From contig JASJCB010000053.1 in the NCBI GenBank assembly GCA_030066195.1, positions 1-64,000 of the forward strand: 64,000 bases of DNA, read 5' to 3'. The position numbers and the translations under genes are program-made. Positions 52,695 through 61,061 of this stretch are shown piece by piece. The stretch is from Acidobacteriota bacterium. Lineage in GTDB: Bacteria; Acidobacteriota; Holophagae; Acanthopleuribacterales; Acanthopleuribacteraceae. Within the stretch, counting starts at the first letter, position 1, and every line of letters starts with the position of its first letter. The notes beneath the pieces are model-generated. The model did no database searches and was not told where the DNA came from. It saw only the letters and a list, made by a program, of their open reading frames with translations.

Positions 52695-55172
52695 CTATTT
52701 GGGCTTTTTCACCGCAAACTGTTTTCGCTTCAGTTTGACGCCGGCCTCCAGCTTCTCGTATTGGATGACCGTCTTGCCGTTTTGCTCGTTTTCGCTGATC
52801 GTACGGAAGGGAATGCGCAGGCCGTTCACCTCGCGAAAGTCCTCGAAGTGATTGACCACGGGCAACTCGCCCATACCGGCCAGATAGGCCGTGGTTTCCT
52901 GCTTCAGGACATCGCCGGTTTCGGGGTCCAGGTAGAGGATGCTCGCCATGGTGTCGCCGCCCTTCAACGACAGCAAATGCGTCTGCTTGTCGTTCAATTT
53001 GCGGTTACCCAACACCTTGACCTCGGTGTACAACTCGCTCCAATCGCTGAACAGCAGCAGGGGGTGAGACTTCCTGCCCTGCTCCAACATTTTGCCGCCC
53101 AGGCTCAGGTAAGGGGAGAAACTGGAGTTGGTCGCGCCCTTTTCCGGGGTGACCACGGTTTCGGTATGACCGTATTTGCCGAAGTCATGTTTCAGACTGT
53201 AGCGCGCAAGGCCGTCGCCGAAAATCACCGTCTTACCGGTCACGCCCGCCTGGGGGAAGCTGACCGTGCCGTCAATACGGTAGCCGCCCATTTCGGCCAG
53301 CGCCGCCGCCCGTTGTTCGGTTTTGCGCAGGGCATGGATTTCGGCCAGGGTGGGCACTCGGTCTTCTTCTGCCTCGACCCGGGGCAGGGTTCTCGGTGCG
53401 TTTTGACCCTCGAAGGAGGTCATGGACACCACGCGGCCGTCATCGTCCTCATCGAAACGGACAGCGGCCCTGTCGATGATGCGGAATCGGCGTTTGCCCT
53501 CTTCGTCGGGCAGGTGCAGTTCGAAAACCATTTGACCCGGCACGTCCAGGGCCAGGCGGCCGTTTTGGATCAAGACCTTGATATTGCCCAGTCGTTCGGA
53601 GCGATAGGTGCCGGTGTATTTCAACAGCGCGCTTTCCTCGATTTCCGGTTCAATGGGAACGCCCTTGCGGGGGATTTCGAAATTGGCGCCGCCCTGTTGC
53701 ATGCGCAACATGTTGTACTTGCCGTCCTTTTTATTTTCGAACATGACCGATATGGTGTCGGTGAGAGCGAAGTACCACTTGCCTTCCTCGTTCGGCGGCT
53801 TCAGTTCATAGGCCATTTGACCCGGTACGTCCACGGCCAGCTTGCCGTTCTTTTCCAAAACGGTAATGGTGGCTTCCCTGAAGGTGGCAAAATTGGCGAT
53901 GTACTCACCCAGATAGGGTTCGAAGTCGGTTTCCGCTTCCGTTCCCGCCTCGGCTACGGCAGGTTCCGGCTCGGCGCCTTCGCCGGCCAGGTGATCCCAT
54001 ACCATGTTGACGGACATCTGTTGCAAGGGCGTGGCGGTGACATTGGTCAGCAGTACGAAACCCATATTGCTGTCGGGCAACAGGGCCACCATGGCGCCGA
54101 AGCCGTCGATATTGCCGCCGTGCTGCATCACGGCTTGTCCGTTCCAGGTTTGCAACATCCAGCCCAGGCCGTAGTCGACGTCGTCGGTAATCGCGATTTG
54201 GGGCTTCCAGGTTTCCAGGAGATGTTCCTCGGCCATCAGGCGTCGGCCCGAGTAGGCCCCTTTGCCCAGTTGAAAACGAATCCACTGAGCCATGTCCAAC
54301 ACGTTGGCGTTGATGGAGCCGGCCGGCCCGATATTGGCCAGGTTGCGCATGGGCATCCGTACGAAATCTTCTTCATGCTCGTCCCAGATGTAGCCCTTGG
54401 AGAGACGGGGGTTGCGCTGCACGGTCTCAAAGGAGGTAGTGGCGTCGCGCATGCCCAAGGGGAGGAAGATGCGTTCTTCCAGTAGTTGGTCCCAATCGGA
54501 ACCGGCTGCCTTGCCCGCGGCCACGCCGGCGGCCATATACATGACATTGTTGTAGTAGAACTTCTCGCGGAAGGAGGCATAGGGCTCGGCCTTCACCGAA
54601 TCGGCCAGGATCTCTTCCCGACCGGTCTTACCGTTGGCCCAGAGCAGGCCCATGCGGGCAAAGCCGGTGCGGTGACAGAGCATGTCGCGAATGGTGACCC
54701 TTTCATCATCCGCCTTGCCGTCCACGGGGAACTTCAGCTCGGGCAGGTAATTCGTAACCGGGTCGTCCCAGTCCATTTTGTCTTCTTCCACCATCATGCC
54801 GACCAGGGCGGTGGTAAACGCCTTGGTGGTGGAACCAATGGCGAAGATGGTTTCGGTCGTGACCGGAGTTTGCTTTTCCACATCGGACACGCCGAAGCCT
54901 CGGGCGAAGACGATCGCGTCGTCCTTGACCACGGCTATAGCCATACCGGGAATATGCAATTCCTTCCGTTTGGCCTCCAACTCGGCCGACAGTTTCTCCA
55001 GCCCGGCCAACAACGCGGGATCGGTAGGTTTGCGGTAGTCCTTTTTGCCGGAACGGACCTGGGGAGGTGCGACATTGTCGGACTGAACGGTTTCACGGTG
55101 CCCGGAGCAGGAAACCAGCAGGCCGAGCGCCAGGGCAGCAAGCGACAGGAACACGAGGTTCACTTTCTTCAT
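52695..55172 (-). CDS. Multidomain lipoprotein: class C beta-lactamase-like hydrolase plus repeat and C-terminal domains
   Basis: The product is 825 residues, starting after GGAGATAATCG. A lipoprotein signal ends at LLVSC (Cys22). The beta-lactamase-like domain (about 55-400) has GSTTK (Ser-x-x-Lys), the YYNN motif and HGG for the third site. Two repeated beta-rich modules then share (L/V)DVPGQM(A/V)(Y/F)EL and PPNEEGK/LPDEEGK, an internal duplication. The last 250 residues resemble the periplasmic LolA/LolB-type outer-membrane lipoprotein-sorting fold (for example SILYLDPETGDVLKQE). It is likely a periplasmic hydrolase; the substrate is unknown. Confidence 0.85.
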   Translation of the reverse strand: MKKVNLVFLSLAALALGLLVSCSGHRETVQSDNVAPPQVRSGKKDYRKPTDPALLAGLEKLSAELEAKRKELHIPGMAIAVVKDDAIVFARGFGVSDVEKQTPVTTETIFAIGSTTKAFTTALVGMMVEEDKMDWDDPVTNYLPELKFPVDGKADDERVTIRDMLCHRTGFARMGLLWANGKTGREEILADSVKAEPYASFREKFYYNNVMYMAAGVAAGKAAGSDWDQLLEERIFLPLGMRDATTSFETVQRNPRLSKGYIWDEHEEDFVRMPMRNLANIGPAGSINANVLDMAQWIRFQLGKGAYSGRRLMAEEHLLETWKPQIAITDDVDYGLGWMLQTWNGQAVMQHGGNIDGFGAMVALLPDSNMGFVLLTNVTATPLQQMSVNMVWDHLAGEGAEPEPAVAEAGTEAETDFEPYLGEYIANFATFREATITVLEKNGKLAVDVPGQMAYELKPPNEEGKWYFALTDTISVMFENKKDGKYNMLRMQQGGANFEIPRKGVPIEPEIEESALLKYTGTYRSERLGNIKVLIQNGRLALDVPGQMVFELHLPDEEGKRRFRIIDRAAVRFDEDDDGRVVSMTSFEGQNAPRTLPRVEAEEDRVPTLAEIHALRKTEQRAAALAEMGGYRIDGTVSFPQAGVTGKTVIFGDGLARYSLKHDFGKYGHTETVVTPEKGATNSSFSPYLSLGGKMLEQGRKSHPLLLFSDWSELYTEVKVLGNRKLNDKQTHLLSLKGGDTMASILYLDPETGDVLKQETTAYLAGMGELPVVNHFEDFREVNGLRIPFRTISENEQNGKTVIQYEKLEAGVKLKRKQFAVKKPK

Positions 55173-55519
55173 CGATTATCTCCATAGCGAAGCAGGGCGC
55201 GCCGACGCCGTACAAGGCTCGGTATAGAAGCGCCCCCTAATTTGATTTGTGACAGTTCGGGCGTTTGATAATGGGGAAACCGAAATAAGCCCAAGCTCTT
55301 CGCTAGCACGCACGGGAACTTCCGGGTCGCCGCCAAAATAAAACGCAAGTTCCCCCCACCAGGGTATACGGTAATGGAGAAAGGCCGGTTCACATTGTAA
55401 CACCGGTTGCACCGTGTTGTTCCCAGGTTTCTTCAGCGGCCGGGGCTTCGTCAACTGGCATGCAAACCACCCTGAAAATTCCTTATGATCGACACGCCGG
55501 AGACTTTATCGGTCGCGGG
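55173..55519. other. Intergenic region upstream of the lipoprotein gene
   Basis: This 347-base gap precedes the lipoprotein gene and follows the NTPase gene, both on the minus strand. Open frames of 74 and 92 codons run through it on the minus strand, but they have no ribosome binding sites, no recognisable domains and irregular codon use. It probably holds the promoter for the lipoprotein gene. No strong sigma-70 boxes stand out. Confidence 0.4.
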
Positions 55520-57271
55520 TCAGGCTTTTTTCAAGGCTTCGACGGCGTCTAAAATGCCCTGGATCATGTCTTCAAGTTCTGGTCCGGCGCGTTTGCTTTC
55601 CTTGGGGTACCGATCCTGGAGCAGGTGCATCAGGGCGCTGTAGAAGGGCTTGAAGCGGTCGCGCAGGTCGTCGGGATTCTCCCAGAACAGGCGGTCCAGC
55701 AATTGGAGTTGGTCGCGGGCGCCCAGTCGCAGCAGGTAGTCCAGAACCTCTCGCGGGTAGCGCTCCGCGAAGCCCTCATCCAGCAGGTCTCGTAGCAGGG
55801 TTACGCTTTCCATCACCTGGCCGTTCCACAGCCGAATCATCATCAGGTTGTAGCGGACCTTGGGGTCTTCAAGGGATTCGGCCGCTTTTTTGGCCAGAGC
55901 CAGCGCTATTTTTTTGCTGCCCCCGTGTACATAGGCGAGCTTGGCGAAACCGTTCATGGCATGGGCGTCGCCCTGCTCGATCCCTCGTTTGTAGGCGACT
56001 TCCGCCTCGTCGATTCGATCCCGGGCCTCGTAATAAGCAGCCAGGCGTAACCAACCGTGGTTCTTACCGGCTTTGGCCGCTCGGGTCAATTCCACCTCGC
56101 GCGTCATGTCCTCGTCCGGTGCTTCCGCTTTTTTGGGCGCGTACCAGACTTCCATGAAGCGGACCAGGCCGCGCAGTCTTTCACAGTCATGGCGCGTGCC
56201 GTGACGTTTCAGGAACCACAGGTTCATGAAGCGGTCGCGCAGGAAGTAGAGGTGGTTCTTCTTGTTGGCGCGCCGTTTGCTCACCGCGCCCGCGGTGAAC
56301 AGTTGGCCCAGTTGTGCCGAGACCAGTTTGCTGGGCAGCCGCAAGCGGGAGGCGATCACGCCCGCGTTGATCAGGTCCCAGTCCCTGGCGATGACATGGG
56401 TCATGGCCTGTTGCTGGGCGGGCAGACGGTCCAGACGGGCCTGGTAGTCGGGCGTCACCCGATCCATCAGGCGTACCAGGTCGGCATAGGTATCGTCTGC
56501 ATCGGGGTCGATCAAAGCGCCCAAATGCACGATCAAGCGCGGTAATCCGCCCGTTAAACGTTGCCAAACCTCGGGTAAACCGGGCCTGGCCTTGAACAGC
56601 GGCGCCAGGTCGCGTCCGTGCGCGCGGGCGGTTTCCAGTAAAAGGGTGCGCGTGTCTTCGATATCCAGCCCGCGCAGGGGTAGCGTTTCGAATTGGGGCA
56701 GCAACGGAGCCAGGTGCTTGGGCGCGGGGTCCAACAGGCAGTTGGTGCCGGCGACCATGCAGATCGCGTTTTCATTGGTCAGGATGTCCAGGAAGGCTTC
56801 GCGTTCGGGAATGCTGAACTTGCGCACGAGCCTGTCCAAATGTTCCAAAAACAATAACAGCACCTGTCCGTGGGATTCCAGCCTGTAGCGCAGCAGTTCC
56901 AAACAATCGGCCGGGTTATTGGACAGTTCCACCCGGTGGCGCATTTCCGAGGCCAGCGCGGCATGGGCCGGGTCGCGCCGAGCCAGGGTCTCGGCAAGGT
57001 ATTCCCAAAGCGTGCACAGGGAGAAGACGGGATAGTGTTCCTCGCCGATCAACAGGGGTAGGTAGTTTTGACCCAAAGAGGGGGCATGGGTCACCTCCTT
57101 GGCCAGGGCGGCCAGTAACTTGGTTTTTCCCGAACCGGACGGCCCTTGTATGAGCAGGTGAGGCGGGGGACGCTCCGTCTCGTAGCGCTTGCGCAGGTTC
57201 TTGACCCTTAGGGAAAAGGAATCGAGCGGCGGCAGAGATGATTGTTCCGGGAATAACGGGTTGTAAAGCAT
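55520..57271 (-). CDS. STAND/AAA-like NTPase with wHTH and TPR/Sel1-type repeats
   Basis: The product is 583 residues; the start at 57271 is chosen, but a TTG 21 bases upstream is possible. The P-loop is GPSGSGKT (43-50), and a Walker B-like segment is VLLLFLEHLDRLVR. Further conserved spacing through GTNCLLDP and LTGGLPRLIVHLG resembles ATPases of the STAND or archaeal-type DUF234 group. A winged-helix-like segment (INAGVIASRLRLPSKLVSAQ) follows. The C-terminal 190 residues contain TPR/Sel1-like repeats (AYYEARDRIDEAEVAYKRGI). It is a single gene, and its target is unknown. Such proteins often act as signalling switches or phage-defence components. Confidence 0.75.
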   Translation of the reverse strand: MLYNPLFPEQSSLPPLDSFSLRVKNLRKRYETERPPPHLLIQGPSGSGKTKLLAALAKEVTHAPSLGQNYLPLLIGEEHYPVFSLCTLWEYLAETLARRDPAHAALASEMRHRVELSNNPADCLELLRYRLESHGQVLLLFLEHLDRLVRKFSIPEREAFLDILTNENAICMVAGTNCLLDPAPKHLAPLLPQFETLPLRGLDIEDTRTLLLETARAHGRDLAPLFKARPGLPEVWQRLTGGLPRLIVHLGALIDPDADDTYADLVRLMDRVTPDYQARLDRLPAQQQAMTHVIARDWDLINAGVIASRLRLPSKLVSAQLGQLFTAGAVSKRRANKKNHLYFLRDRFMNLWFLKRHGTRHDCERLRGLVRFMEVWYAPKKAEAPDEDMTREVELTRAAKAGKNHGWLRLAAYYEARDRIDEAEVAYKRGIEQGDAHAMNGFAKLAYVHGGSKKIALALAKKAAESLEDPKVRYNLMMIRLWNGQVMESVTLLRDLLDEGFAERYPREVLDYLLRLGARDQLQLLDRLFWENPDDLRDRFKPFYSALMHLLQDRYPKESKRAGPELEDMIQGILDAVEALKKA

Positions 57272-57349
57272 GATTTGAGAATCCTGAGGCAAAAGGCGCG
57301 CTACCCTGTCCGGTTAACAATGTTCCTGTTGTCAGCTGATCCAACAGAT

Positions 57350-57382
57350 AAAAAAACCGGGACCCCCGAGGGGATCCCGGTC
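57350..57382 (-). terminator. Terminator of the chemotaxis receptor gene
   Basis: On the minus strand, ACCGGGATCCCC and a complementary GGGGGTCCCGGT form a stem of about 11 bp with one internal mismatch, followed by a run of T (TTTTTTT). It lies about 12 bases after the receptor stop codon. Confidence 0.85.
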
Positions 57383-57394
57383 TTTCCAGGGTTT

Positions 57395-59449
57395 TTAAAT
57401 TTGGAAACGGCTGACGACGCCCTGCATGGTGGCAACCATTTCAGAGAGCCGCGTCGAAGCGTTGTTGATATCGGCGGCGCAGGCGGCTGTATTACGGGAG
57501 GCGTTATCCACGCGAGCCAGGTTGCCGGTGATCTGCTCGTTGCCCTCCGCGGACTCCCTGACGCGGTCGCTGATCATCATGATGGCGTCGGACTGTTCTT
57601 GGATGGAGAAGGCTACCGTGGCCTGGATATTGTTGATTTCACCGATGATATCGGAAATGCGCTTGATGGCCTTTTCCGAGTTTTGGGTTTCGCTTTGAAT
57701 GGCGCCGATACGGTCGCTGATCCCGCCGGTGGCCTCGGCGGTCTGTTTGGCCAGGTTCTTGACCTCGGAGGCAACGACGGCAAAGCCCTTGCCCGCGTCG
57801 CCGGCGGAGGCGGCCTCGATGGTGGCGTTGAGGGCCAACAGGTTGGTCTGCTCGGCGATACCCTTGATCACGTCCATCACATTGCCGATCTCGGTCGAGC
57901 TCTTACCCAGGTTGGAGATGGTGTCGTTGGTGGTTTCACCCAGCCGGGCAGCGTTCTCGGCCACCGAAGTGGCCTCCTCGGTGTGGTTGCGGATCTCACC
58001 GGTTTTGCTGGAAACCTCTTCGACGTTGCCGGTCACGCTCTGCATGGCGTCGCGTACCTGCTGAGCGGCGGAAAGGGCTTCACCGGCCAGTTGCGAGGTT
58101 TCCTCGGTGTTGGTGCTCAGGCGTTCGCCCACGGCAACCAGTTCGCCGGCGGCATCTTTCAAGGCCTCGGAATTCTCCGCGAAGGTGCTGACACTTTCAC
58201 GCATACCAGCCAGGAAACTGTCTAACTCGGCGCCCAGCAGGCCGATGGCGTCATCGCCCTTGACGGGAACGTCACGGCTCAGGTTGCCCTTGGCCGCGTC
58301 TCGCATGATGTCCAGCAGGATATTGACCTTTTCCCGCAACTCTTCCGACTGTTGCGTATCGCGATCGCGCAGTTCCTGCATCTCCTGGGCGGCCCTGTTC
58401 ATACTTTCCTGGTTGGTCTCCAGTTCTTCCACGTTTTTGCGCAGTTCTTCCTTTTGACGCTCGGCGAGGGGGATGATGAACAGCCGCGTCAGCAAGCCGA
58501 TGATCAAAACCGCGGCAATAATAGTTATCCATAAGAAATTCAACAGGCTTCGGCGCAAATCATCGGCGGGGGCGGTGATATCGGCGACCGGGGCAACCGC
58601 GACGAGCGACCAGCCCAACGCTTCATTGTTACCGATCTTCTTCAGGCGGGCGTAACCGGCCACGACCTCGTCGCCGGCGCTGTCGGTGTAGACTTTGTAG
58701 CCGCTCTTCCTGGTGAAATCCTTTTTCAGATCGGGTTGGCTCTTCAGGTCATTCATCAGTTGCAGCCGTTTTTGTTGCTTATCCTTGGTAGAGACGGCTT
58801 TGCCGGTATTATCGATCAGGTAGACGTACTTGTCGCCGATGATGGTTTCACCGAATCTGGCAATGACATCGTCGACCATCTGCATGTTCAATTCCGCGAC
58901 CAGGGTACCGACGGGGCCTTCATCACCCGCGATGGGTGCGGCCATCAGGATTCCGGCGGCGTTCTCCCCGGCAAAGACCTCGCTGACCATGACATCGCCG
59001 GGTCCGACGCTGCCGAGTTGGGAAAGAAATTCCTCGGAGCCCGGAACCAGGTCCGGCAACTTGGGCGGCGGAGCGTCTTCCTCCGTGGGAAGGTCGACGG
59101 TGGCGGCAAGTGCGCCGCCCTCCGCATCCAGCCAGTAGAAAGCCGATAAAAAGTCGGCCAGGTTGTTCATTTCATCCAGATAGGTCTCGATGTCGTCGGC
59201 ATTTCCGCTCTTCAGCACGGATGCCCCGGCGATCACCTTCAGGTCGGTGACACGAGAAGCGAGCACATGGTCGATATCCGCACCAACCAGCTCGGATTTC
59301 TCTTTGAGCACCACGGCCATGGTATTTTTCACACTGGTTTTGGTCTTGTCGGTTGCGTACCACAAAAAGGCAATCAAGCAAACCAGAATCATTCCTAACG
59401 AGATCAGGAGGAACCTGGCTGTCAAACCGGCACCTTTAAAGAGATTCAT
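57395..59449 (-). CDS. Methyl-accepting chemotaxis protein
   Basis: The product is 684 residues, starting 8 bases after GGAG. A transmembrane helix (about 10-32), a periplasmic Cache-like sensor domain (about 40-290) and a second helix (about 300-322) are followed by a coiled-coil/HAMP-like connector. The signalling domain contains the conserved hairpin tip, [27 protein letters not shown] with EVKNLA. There is no C-terminal receptor-methyltransferase tether. The likely ligands are small organic molecules, not predictable. The promoter is of the sigma-28 type (see below), placing it in the flagellar regulon. Confidence 0.95.
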   Translation of the reverse strand: MNLFKGAGLTARFLLISLGMILVCLIAFLWYATDKTKTSVKNTMAVVLKEKSELVGADIDHVLASRVTDLKVIAGASVLKSGNADDIETYLDEMNNLADFLSAFYWLDAEGGALAATVDLPTEEDAPPPKLPDLVPGSEEFLSQLGSVGPGDVMVSEVFAGENAAGILMAAPIAGDEGPVGTLVAELNMQMVDDVIARFGETIIGDKYVYLIDNTGKAVSTKDKQQKRLQLMNDLKSQPDLKKDFTRKSGYKVYTDSAGDEVVAGYARLKKIGNNEALGWSLVAVAPVADITAPADDLRRSLLNFLWITIIAAVLIIGLLTRLFIIPLAERQKEELRKNVEELETNQESMNRAAQEMQELRDRDTQQSEELREKVNILLDIMRDAAKGNLSRDVPVKGDDAIGLLGAELDSFLAGMRESVSTFAENSEALKDAAGELVAVGERLSTNTEETSQLAGEALSAAQQVRDAMQSVTGNVEEVSSKTGEIRNHTEEATSVAENAARLGETTNDTISNLGKSSTEIGNVMDVIKGIAEQTNLLALNATIEAASAGDAGKGFAVVASEVKNLAKQTAEATGGISDRIGAIQSETQNSEKAIKRISDIIGEINNIQATVAFSIQEQSDAIMMISDRVRESAEGNEQITGNLARVDNASRNTAACAADINNASTRLSEMVATMQGVVSRFQI

Positions 59450-59789
59450 GTGAGTAGCTCCTTGTCCGGACATGGGCGTAAATGTTCTACTTCACCTTGG
59501 TTTGTCGGCGTTCCCATGGCAATCTTGAGCTTTGGAAAGCATCGATGTTTTTCGACTTGACCGTAAAGAACTGAACAGAAGTCGGCGCGAGGCTCGAGAC
59601 AATGCGTTTAACGCCTGCTTCATGAGCCTGCAGACCGGCGCATCTCCTCAGAACCCCGATGCCAGAACAGCCTTTTCGGAACCAGTGAAGGCCGGTCTGC
59701 AAAGCCGAACCGACCCCGCGACCCTCGTATTCCCATTCGCGTGATTCTCGGTTGAGACAGATCGGGCACCGGGATTCCCGTGCGCCGGA
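59450..59789. other. Intergenic region with sigma-28 promoter and inverted repeat
   Basis: This 340-base gap lies between mcrC and the chemotaxis receptor, both on the minus strand. It holds the receptor promoter (59502-59528). It also has an 11-bp perfect inverted repeat, TGCAGACCGGC at 59629-59639 and GCCGGTCTGCA at 59691-59701, with a 51-base loop. No gene is evident. Confidence 0.5.
59502..59528 (-). promoter_or_regulatory. Sigma-28 (FliA) promoter for the chemotaxis receptor
   Basis: On the minus strand TCAAGATT and GCCGACAA are separated by exactly 11 bases. This is one or two mismatches per box from the flagellar sigma-28 consensus (TAAAGTTT or TCAAGTTT, then GCCGATAA). It lies 52 bases upstream of the receptor start codon. 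Confidence 0.75.
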
Positions 59790-61061
59790 TTATCTTGGAT
59801 CGAGGGGCAACCAGTGCTTGGCGGAACCGTCCAGAATGTCGTCGATAGGCGCACCGACCAGCCTTATGTAAACCTGCCGACCGTCACCGGACGGAGAAAA
59901 CAACAGCTTTGCGGCCCTGTCGGTCTCCCCGCTTCTCAGCGGATGAATCAGTAGAACTTCCCGTGGATCGGGCATATCGTAGGCAAGGCCATAGGTCGTG
60001 AGTTGATATAACTCCGCGGTAGTCGGCGGATGGTCAAAGCGATTTTTATACTTGGCGTCAGCAACAGCGATTACCCGGCGCCTTCGGCGGAACACAAAGT
60101 CAGGACGGATGGTCGGCTGTTTCCAACTCCCGGCATTTTCCAGGTAGCTGAATACATCGGAGCGATTATCTTGGGCGCTGATCTCGATGTAATCGGGAAC
60201 CGATTCGCGAAAATGACGTTCCAGAAACCGCTCGAAAACCTTGTTCATGTCCAGAAGAAAGCTCGACAGGGGCATCTCCCCGCTCTCCTGGTGATCACCC
60301 AACCTGGCCCCCTGGTGAATCAATGCGATCAGCGAGAGTGCGGTGCGGTAATGGCTGGAACGCCGGTCCAACGCCCGGACAGCCGCACGAATGGTTTCGG
60401 CGTCCAGGGGACAACGCGAAATGTCGCCGAAAAACCGATCGGCCGCACGCGCCAGATCCAACCGGAGGTCAGGTGATTGCATCATCACGGACGCAAAACG
60501 CAACCCGGCGGCAATCACCTGGTTAAGCGGATGATCGACCGTGAGGTGATCATAGGTGCAGCGCAGTACAGCACCGCGTGGATGCGTCGCAATATGCCTC
60601 ATATCCAAGCGTCCGCGAGGCGTTGCCAGATCCTCGGTCACGCGTCGATAGGTTGGCAGCAACCCGCCTCGGGCAATCCGCTCCACCGACCTGAGCAGGG
60701 ACAGGCCCAGCAGGTCGATCAGGCCCTCTTCGCCGGAAGCATAATCCGTGCGTGTTTCGGTCACGGTGATTTGGGTCAGATCGAAGGCATAGGCGATCAT
60801 GGCCATGAGATGGTCGAGGGGAATCTTCGGCATGATGACAATGCGAAGCCCGCTGAGCGTCACCGTACCCACATGTTGGCGAATCGACACTTTCAACCCG
60901 GTTCGAAGTTCGGTACAGCGAAGCGACTGCTTGTCCAACTCCGCCAGTAGCTCCCGATCGGCGGCTGTCAGTCGCAGGCCGCGCAACACGGCCCCGTCGC
61001 CGACCCCGGCGGGGGAGACCTTCGTCCATTCATTGATGCGCAAAGTAGGGCGGCTTGTCAT
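59790..61061 (-). CDS. McrC-family restriction component
   Basis: The product is 423 residues. Family signatures are RQHVGTVTLSGLRIVIMPKIPLDHLM and LLGLSLLRSVERIARGGLLPTYRRV in the N-terminal half. The PD-(D/E)XK nuclease half carries RPDFVFRRRRRVIAVADAKYKN, with the catalytic Asp and AKYK. It partners with the McrB-like GTPase encoded just upstream. Its start overlaps the mcrB stop by four bases (ATGA). In type IV systems McrBC cleaves DNA carrying modified cytosines. Confidence 0.92.
   Translation of the reverse strand: MTSRPTLRINEWTKVSPAGVGDGAVLRGLRLTAADRELLAELDKQSLRCTELRTGLKVSIRQHVGTVTLSGLRIVIMPKIPLDHLMAMIAYAFDLTQITVTETRTDYASGEEGLIDLLGLSLLRSVERIARGGLLPTYRRVTEDLATPRGRLDMRHIATHPRGAVLRCTYDHLTVDHPLNQVIAAGLRFASVMMQSPDLRLDLARAADRFFGDISRCPLDAETIRAAVRALDRRSSHYRTALSLIALIHQGARLGDHQESGEMPLSSFLLDMNKVFERFLERHFRESVPDYIEISAQDNRSDVFSYLENAGSWKQPTIRPDFVFRRRRRVIAVADAKYKNRFDHPPTTAELYQLTTYGLAYDMPDPREVLLIHPLRSGETDRAAKLLFSPSGDGRQVYIRLVGAPIDDILDGSAKHWLPLDPR

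Noticed and set aside
52446-54485. 679-codon plus-strand frame opposite the lipoprotein gene
   Set aside because: The minus-strand frame has a lipoprotein signal, catalytic motifs and a ribosome binding site; the plus frame has none.
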